Source: CADEDV01 sp964437415
Lineage (GTDB): Bacteria; Bacteroidota; Bacteroidia; Chitinophagales; Chitinophagaceae
Reading direction: 5' to 3'
Assembly (NCBI GenBank): GCA_964437415.1
Contig: CAYTGN010000006.1
Coordinates: forward strand, 62,001-126,000
DNA length: 64,000 nt
A program made the translations under genes and the position numbers. This document shows positions 59,855 to 64,000 of the stretch, piece after piece (position 1 is the stretch's first letter; each line of letters starts with the position of its first letter). Below the pieces are notes generated by a model. The model had not been told where the DNA came from, did not search any database, and saw only the letters and a list, made by a program, of their open reading frames with translations.

Positions 59855-60811
59855 TCATTGCTGTTGCTGCATTTCCATAAACTTTCGGTATGAATTCACC
59901 GGTGTTCCCGGGTTGTGAACCTGGTAGGTAAAAACAGGCGTTAACCCATCATCCTGCTTTTTTGGCTGCCCGTTTTCAATGGAGACCGATACTTCCAGTA
60001 TATGTTCGGATGAACCTTTATAAGTTCCTTTCACCGGCGTGCAATCTGTAAAACTTCTCCCAATGGCCAGCCGCACATGCTTGTCGCCTGCAATGCAATT
60101 ATTGGTAGGATCAAAACCGATCCAACCATGAAATGGAATATATGTTTCTACCCAGGCGTGGGTGGCGCCTTCACCACGCAGTTCGTGGTTTTTGGGGCAG
60201 ATATAGCCGCTGACATATCTTGCCGGCACACCTGCCATCCGCAGCATCACCAGCAGCACATGGGCAAAATCCTGGCACACTCCGGCCCGCAGTTTCCATA
60301 TCTCATCCACCCGGGTTTCCACATTGGTGATCCCCTTCTTATATTCAAAGTTGTCATATACGAAAGAGGACATTAACTCGCCCAGTTGAAACGGCGACAC
60401 ATCTTCCTTGTTCATAGAGAGGACAACCGCTTCAATTTCTGATGCTGACTCACAATTTTCCAGCAACATAAAATCCAGGTAAGGGAATTGCTCTCTTACA
60501 ATTGCCAGTTCCTGCCACTGTGCAGCGCCGGGAATTTCATCGGAAGGGGTAATTGTTTCCAGGGTTATCACCTCAATGGATGACTGAATGGTAAGTTCTG
60601 TATGTGCTTTGATGACAGAAAAAATTCCGATTTTATTTCCAAAATAATCAGTGAACACTTCCACCGATGGCTGGTGGGTGATCAGCAGATCATGTTTTTT
60701 TACTTTTTGCTTTTCATCATCCAGCGGAAATAACATCACCTGGTTGGCGCTGTCAATAACAGGTGAAGGATAACTGTAACGGGTGATATGTTTGATACGA
60801 TATTCAGGCAT
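59855..60811 (-). CDS. Transglutaminase-like cysteine protease-fold protein
   Basis: 318 aa. An N-terminal beta domain (EYRIKHITRYSYPSPV, typical of bacterial transglutaminase-like proteins) is followed by the catalytic fold: Cys 179 in LRAGVCQDFAHVLL, His 218 in GEGATHAWVETYIP and Asp about 233 in WIGFDPTNN. Third gene of the operon ATP-grasp, alpha-E, transglutaminase. In this gene set, described by comparative genomics, it is thought to process a peptide or amide product; the substrate is unknown. Cytoplasmic, no signal peptide. Confidence 0.9.
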   Translation of the reverse strand: MPEYRIKHITRYSYPSPVIDSANQVMLFPLDDEKQKVKKHDLLITHQPSVEVFTDYFGNKIGIFSVIKAHTELTIQSSIEVITLETITPSDEIPGAAQWQELAIVREQFPYLDFMLLENCESASEIEAVVLSMNKEDVSPFQLGELMSSFVYDNFEYKKGITNVETRVDEIWKLRAGVCQDFAHVLLVMLRMAGVPARYVSGYICPKNHELRGEGATHAWVETYIPFHGWIGFDPTNNCIAGDKHVRLAIGRSFTDCTPVKGTYKGSSEHILEVSVSIENGQPKKQDDGLTPVFTYQVHNPGTPVNSYRKFMEMQQQQ

Positions 60812-60831
60812 GTATTGAAAATTGAACAGGG

Positions 60832-61767
60832 TCAGGAATGGCCGAAATAATAATGGTTAAAAGCAGTGGCGATGCCGGTAAGTTCCTGTCTTATTTGCCG
60901 GAGAAATAACCGCAATCCTTCACTGTCGCTGATTTCGATCTTGCTGTATTTAACGTTGTTCATCGCTTTTCCGATTAGAAATTCTAATTGCCGGTAACTT
61001 TCCGGCAGGCTTTCTGTTTCCAGCCGTTCAAAATAACGAAACAATTGCTTCAGGCAATAGGAAACTGAATGCGGGAAATTTTCATTGTAAACGATTAGCT
61101 CCAGCACAGGGGCCACCTGGAAATTTCCCCGGTGTGTTTTTAAATACATCTCATAGCCTGAAAGCGAATATAACAGGTAACGCAGAGCTGGCACATCTAC
61201 CGGGCTTTGCAGGTTATAATCTAGTTCTGTTAATTTAATATTCAGCATATCTGCAGAAAGGATGCCTCTTTCAAGAAATTTTCCCAGGTTCAGGTAGGTA
61301 AAACCTTCTCCTCTTGCCATAGTTACATCCACAATGCCATGATAAAGCATGCCGTGATGAACAAGAGAATCCATTGCCGTCACCGGGTCTCCGGACTTCA
61401 CTTGTTGCTGAATGGCTTTGCTGCGGATGAGATGGTAATAATCATTCAGGCATTGCCACACTTCTTTGGTGATATGATCCTGCACAGCTCTTGCATTTTC
61501 CCTGGCACGGGTAATATTGTTGAAAACGGAAGCACCGTTATTTTTATCGAGTAACAGGTGGTTCAGTATTGCTATGCTGTTATTACCAAGGGCCTGCAGT
61601 TCTTCAGGTGCTGCATCACTGTAGCTCTGCAAAAGTGTTTTCCAGCTAAAATCTTTTACTTCGTCCTGCGAGGAAATGTAATTGGTGCGAAGGATGCGCA
61701 ACATGCCGTTGGTCCGTTCCATATAACGGGCCATCCAGAAAACAGAATCAGCAACACGGCTCAGCAT
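60832..61767 (-). CDS. Alpha-E domain protein
   Basis: 311 aa, all-helical. The start MLSRVADSVFWMARYMERTNGMLR is the hallmark of alpha-E domain proteins, whose Glu in the ERxN region is conserved. Other blocks are ARENARAVQDHITKEVWQCLND and HHGMLYHGIVDVTMARGEGFTYLNLGKFLERG. The family always occurs next to the circularly permuted ATP-grasp protein encoded here just upstream (60 bp). Biochemical role unknown. Confidence 0.9.
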   Translation of the reverse strand: MLSRVADSVFWMARYMERTNGMLRILRTNYISSQDEVKDFSWKTLLQSYSDAAPEELQALGNNSIAILNHLLLDKNNGASVFNNITRARENARAVQDHITKEVWQCLNDYYHLIRSKAIQQQVKSGDPVTAMDSLVHHGMLYHGIVDVTMARGEGFTYLNLGKFLERGILSADMLNIKLTELDYNLQSPVDVPALRYLLYSLSGYEMYLKTHRGNFQVAPVLELIVYNENFPHSVSYCLKQLFRYFERLETESLPESYRQLEFLIGKAMNNVKYSKIEISDSEGLRLFLRQIRQELTGIATAFNHYYFGHS

Positions 61768-61827
61768 ATAACCCCTCCCGGCATTTGAATTATTTTATTC
61801 TTATAACTTATCATCGTTTGGTTTTGT

Positions 61828-63297
61828 TTATTCCCGTGAAGCAGCAGAGTCGTTTAGCACCCAGGTATCTTTGCTGCCACCCCCTTGTGATGAGTTGACA
61901 ACCAACGAACCTTCTTTTAACGCCACCCTTGTCAGCCCTCCGGGAACTATATCAATACCTTCGGGTCCGAATAAAGCATAAGGCCGCAGGTCAACTCTTC
62001 TTGGCTGAAGCACTCCGTTGATATAACATGGCGCTGATGAAAGACTAATGATGGGTTGCGCAATATAACTTCTCGGATCTTCTTCAATGGCCTTTTTGAA
62101 ATCTTCCATTTGTTCCTCAGTGGCGGCACTGCCGATGAGCATACCATAGCCGCCGGATTCATTGGTTTTTTTGATCACCATTTTATCCATATTTTCAAAC
62201 ACCAGCTTCCTGTTTTCGGGTATGGCCAGTTGATAGGTAGGCACATTTTTTAAAACTGGTTCTTCATTCAGGTAATACCTGATCATTGCCGGAACATAGG
62301 AATATACAGCTTTATCATCTGCTACGCCGTTTCCCATCGCATTCACAATGGTAACGTTGCCTGTGCGGTATGCCCCATAGATGCCCGGAACACCCAGCAT
62401 GCTATCGGGGCGAAACACCAGCGGATCAATGAAATCATCATCCACCCTTCGGTAAATGACATCCACCTGTTTCAGGCCTTTGGTGGTTTTCATATACACT
62501 TTATGATTATCCACCAGCAGGTCGCTACCTTCCACCAGTTCAATACCCATCAGTCTTGCAAGAGTAGTATGTTCAAAATAGGCAGAGTTGTATATACCCG
62601 GTGTGAGCAGCACCACGACAGGATCACTTTTTTGCGTATTGGATAAAGCCATCAGGTTTTTCAGCAGCAGGTCAGGATAATCTTTTACACTACGCACATT
62701 GTTTTTGGGAAGCAGGTCGGGAAAGATCCTGTAGGTAATACTCCGGTTTTCCAGCATATAAGAAACACCTGAAGGTGTACGCAGGTTATCTTCCAGCACA
62801 TAATAAGTGCCGTCATGGTCGCGGATAAGATCAATACCGGAAATATGGGTGTAAATATCAAACGGTACATTTACATTCACCATTTGCCGCACAAAATTGG
62901 GACAGGAATAAATAAGTTTGGCCGGGATAATTCCGTCTTTGACGATGAACTGCTCGTTGTATATATCTTTTAGAAAAATATTCAATGCTTTCAGCCGCTG
63001 TTTGATACCTTCTTCAATGTGCTTCCATTCGGCGGCTTCAAGAATGCGTGGTATGATATCAAAGGGGAATATTTTTTCAATGCCTTCACCGCTGCTATAA
63101 ACAGTGAAGGTGATGCCCTGGCTCATAAACAGTTTTTTTGCCAGGTCGTCCTTATGATTCATTTCTTCGGCGGAAAGGTTTTGTATAGAGGATACAAAAT
63201 GGCTGTAAGAATGGCGGATGCCTTCGGCGCTGAACATTTCGTCCCACACACGGTGCTGCGTATGATAGTTGGCCAGTAATGAATGTTGTCCTTCCAT
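61828..63297 (-). CDS. Circularly permuted type 2 ATP-grasp protein
   Basis: 489 aa. Its blocks follow the permuted ATP-grasp order: GIPAKLIYSCPNFVRQM-like N-terminal region, DGTYYVLEDNLRTPSGVSYMLENR, KQVDVIYRRVDDDFIDP, NAMGNGVADDKAVYSYVP, and MVIKKTNESGGYGMLIG with the ATP-binding Gly-rich loop near the C-terminus. It is predicted to make an amide or peptide bond on an unknown substrate. First gene of the three-gene operon with the alpha-E and transglutaminase proteins. Confidence 0.92.
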   Translation of the reverse strand: MEGQHSLLANYHTQHRVWDEMFSAEGIRHSYSHFVSSIQNLSAEEMNHKDDLAKKLFMSQGITFTVYSSGEGIEKIFPFDIIPRILEAAEWKHIEEGIKQRLKALNIFLKDIYNEQFIVKDGIIPAKLIYSCPNFVRQMVNVNVPFDIYTHISGIDLIRDHDGTYYVLEDNLRTPSGVSYMLENRSITYRIFPDLLPKNNVRSVKDYPDLLLKNLMALSNTQKSDPVVVLLTPGIYNSAYFEHTTLARLMGIELVEGSDLLVDNHKVYMKTTKGLKQVDVIYRRVDDDFIDPLVFRPDSMLGVPGIYGAYRTGNVTIVNAMGNGVADDKAVYSYVPAMIRYYLNEEPVLKNVPTYQLAIPENRKLVFENMDKMVIKKTNESGGYGMLIGSAATEEQMEDFKKAIEEDPRSYIAQPIISLSSAPCYINGVLQPRRVDLRPYALFGPEGIDIVPGGLTRVALKEGSLVVNSSQGGGSKDTWVLNDSAASRE

Positions 63298-63357
63298 GCG
63301 TAAATGAATTTACGAAAGAATGAATAAAGGAAGATAAATGGAAGGAATCGTTAGCGG

Positions 63358-63765
63358 TTAAAAGCTGCGGTGCTTATTCACCCATACTGTAATATACTCA
63401 CTGATCTCGGAAGTGGGTGTGCCGGGGGCAAATAATTTTCCAACACCCATCCCGTTCAGCTTTTGCATGTCATCATCCGGAATGATGCCGCCACCGGTGA
63501 GCAGTACATCATTCATTTTCTTTTCTTTCATCAGCTCTATTACTTTCGGGAAAACGGTCATATGGGCGCCGCTGAGAATGCTGATACCGATTGCATCCAC
63601 GTCTTCCTGCAGGGCGGCGTTGACCACCATTTCGGGTGTTTGTCGCAGCCCGGTGTAGATCACTTCCATTCCTGCATCTCTCAAGGCGGTAGCAATTACT
63701 TTGGCGCCGCGGTCATGCCCGTCCAGTCCGACTTTAGCAACCAATACTCTGATGGGTCTGTTCAT
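63358..63765 (-). CDS. Stand-alone cobalamin-binding domain of the methylmalonyl-CoA mutase family
   Basis: 135 aa, the C-terminal B12-binding domain alone: VLVAKVGLDGHDRGAKVIA contains the DxHxxG motif whose His coordinates cobalt, then SILSGAHMTVFPKVIELM (SxL) and LLTGGGIIPDDD (GG). Such a subunit pairs with a separate catalytic subunit in isobutyryl-CoA or ethylmalonyl-CoA mutases, or in archaeal-type methylmalonyl-CoA mutase. No partner subunit lies in the window. The methylmalonyl-CoA epimerase gene 32 kb away could belong to the same pathway. Confidence 0.93.
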   Translation of the reverse strand: MNRPIRVLVAKVGLDGHDRGAKVIATALRDAGMEVIYTGLRQTPEMVVNAALQEDVDAIGISILSGAHMTVFPKVIELMKEKKMNDVLLTGGGIIPDDDMQKLNGMGVGKLFAPGTPTSEISEYITVWVNKHRSF

Positions 63766-63823
63766 TGAGGCAAAATATTACTGCGAAAATACAGTCTTTC
63801 AATTATAGCCTGTAAATTGGGTT

Positions 63824-64000
63824 ATGCAATACAGGAAGTTTGGCAACACTGATCTTTTGGTCAGTGAGGTTGGTTTTGGCGCCTGGGCTATTGGAGGTGG
63901 CGCAATGATCGGCACCACAGCAATTGGCTGGGGGGATGTGTCTGATACTGTGTCCATACAGGCTGTGCAAGCTGCTTTGCAGGCAGGAATAAATTTCTTT
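63824..64000 (+). CDS. Aldo/keto reductase, N-terminal part (cut by window edge)
   Basis: 59 codons from ATG 63824 are in the window. The start MQYRKFGNTDLLVSEVGFGAWAIGGG is the usual beginning of aldo/keto reductases, with the beta-barrel entry. It continues IQAVQAALQAGINFF, the helix and strand leading to the catalytic Asp (NFFDTA, outside the window). Divergent from the B12-binding domain gene (58-bp gap). Substrate unknown. Confidence 0.85.
   Translation, partial: MQYRKFGNTDLLVSEVGFGAWAIGGGAMIGTTAIGWGDVSDTVSIQAVQAALQAGINFF

Overview
The window is a chromosomal segment of a Bacteroidota bacterium, most likely a member of Chitinophagaceae or a close relative. This is an inference from several signs: -7 promoter boxes of the Bacteroidota form TAnnTTTG before many genes, three secreted proteins with C-terminal type IX secretion (T9SS) sorting domains, gldF/gldG, a fused murF-alr, and a FecA-like TonB receptor. 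I saw no rRNA, tRNA, CRISPR array, transposase, integrase or prophage. Most of it is core genome.

Layout. 1-7.6 kb: 5' part of ligA, a secreted GH13 amylase, a Nudix-type regulator, ferritin, a nitroreductase with a SET-domain protein, a di-heme peroxidase and a DUF4920 protein. 7.7-18.9 kb: a nearly complete heme pathway, with hemA-C-D-E-F-B-L on the minus strand, and hemH and hemJ plus a convergent hemN, with a frameshifted four-helix-bundle gene between hemH and hemJ. 19-21.3 kb: a FecA-like TonB-dependent receptor. 21.4-25.7 kb: ileS and a DksA-like protein with a histone-H1-like tail. 25.7-28.5 kb: an outer-membrane protein, a collagen-like lipoprotein, a YcxB-like protein and an acetyltransferase. 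28.7-33.8 kb: acpP-fabF-rnc, methylmalonyl-CoA epimerase and iscS-iscU-iscA. 33.9-40.7 kb: gldF-gldG, a TerC protein, murF-alr and lspA. 40.7-51.5 kb: T9SS cargo, fumC, a phosphodiesterase with a GH29 enzyme, and a crotonase. 51.5-59.9 kb: a LytTR-rich signalling region with a globin and the remains of another LytTR gene. 59.9-63.3 kb: a circularly permuted ATP-grasp/alpha-E/transglutaminase operon. The end holds a stand-alone B12-binding domain and the start of an aldo/keto reductase.

The most unusual signal is not a protein. Many spacers inside and next to the heme and Fe-S operons are filled by degenerate arrays with a strict 7-bp period (8 bp in one spacer). They usually form two complementary arms, and the sequence differs from spacer to spacer while the period stays the same. 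Two single-arm arrays of five heptads sit in frame inside hemC and ileS. In hemE and hemD the array supplies the stop codon. A second, GC-rich element with a C-run/C-run/G-run architecture is inserted in frame once in hemF and twice in ileS. Together these look like small expanding repeats that colonise spacers and tolerated protein loops.

Other points of interest are candidate operators at hemA, iscS and the hemN/TonB-receptor interval, a LytTR regulator next to a membrane protein that resembles a LytTR regulatory system, and a decayed LytTR domain between the globin and transglutaminase genes.
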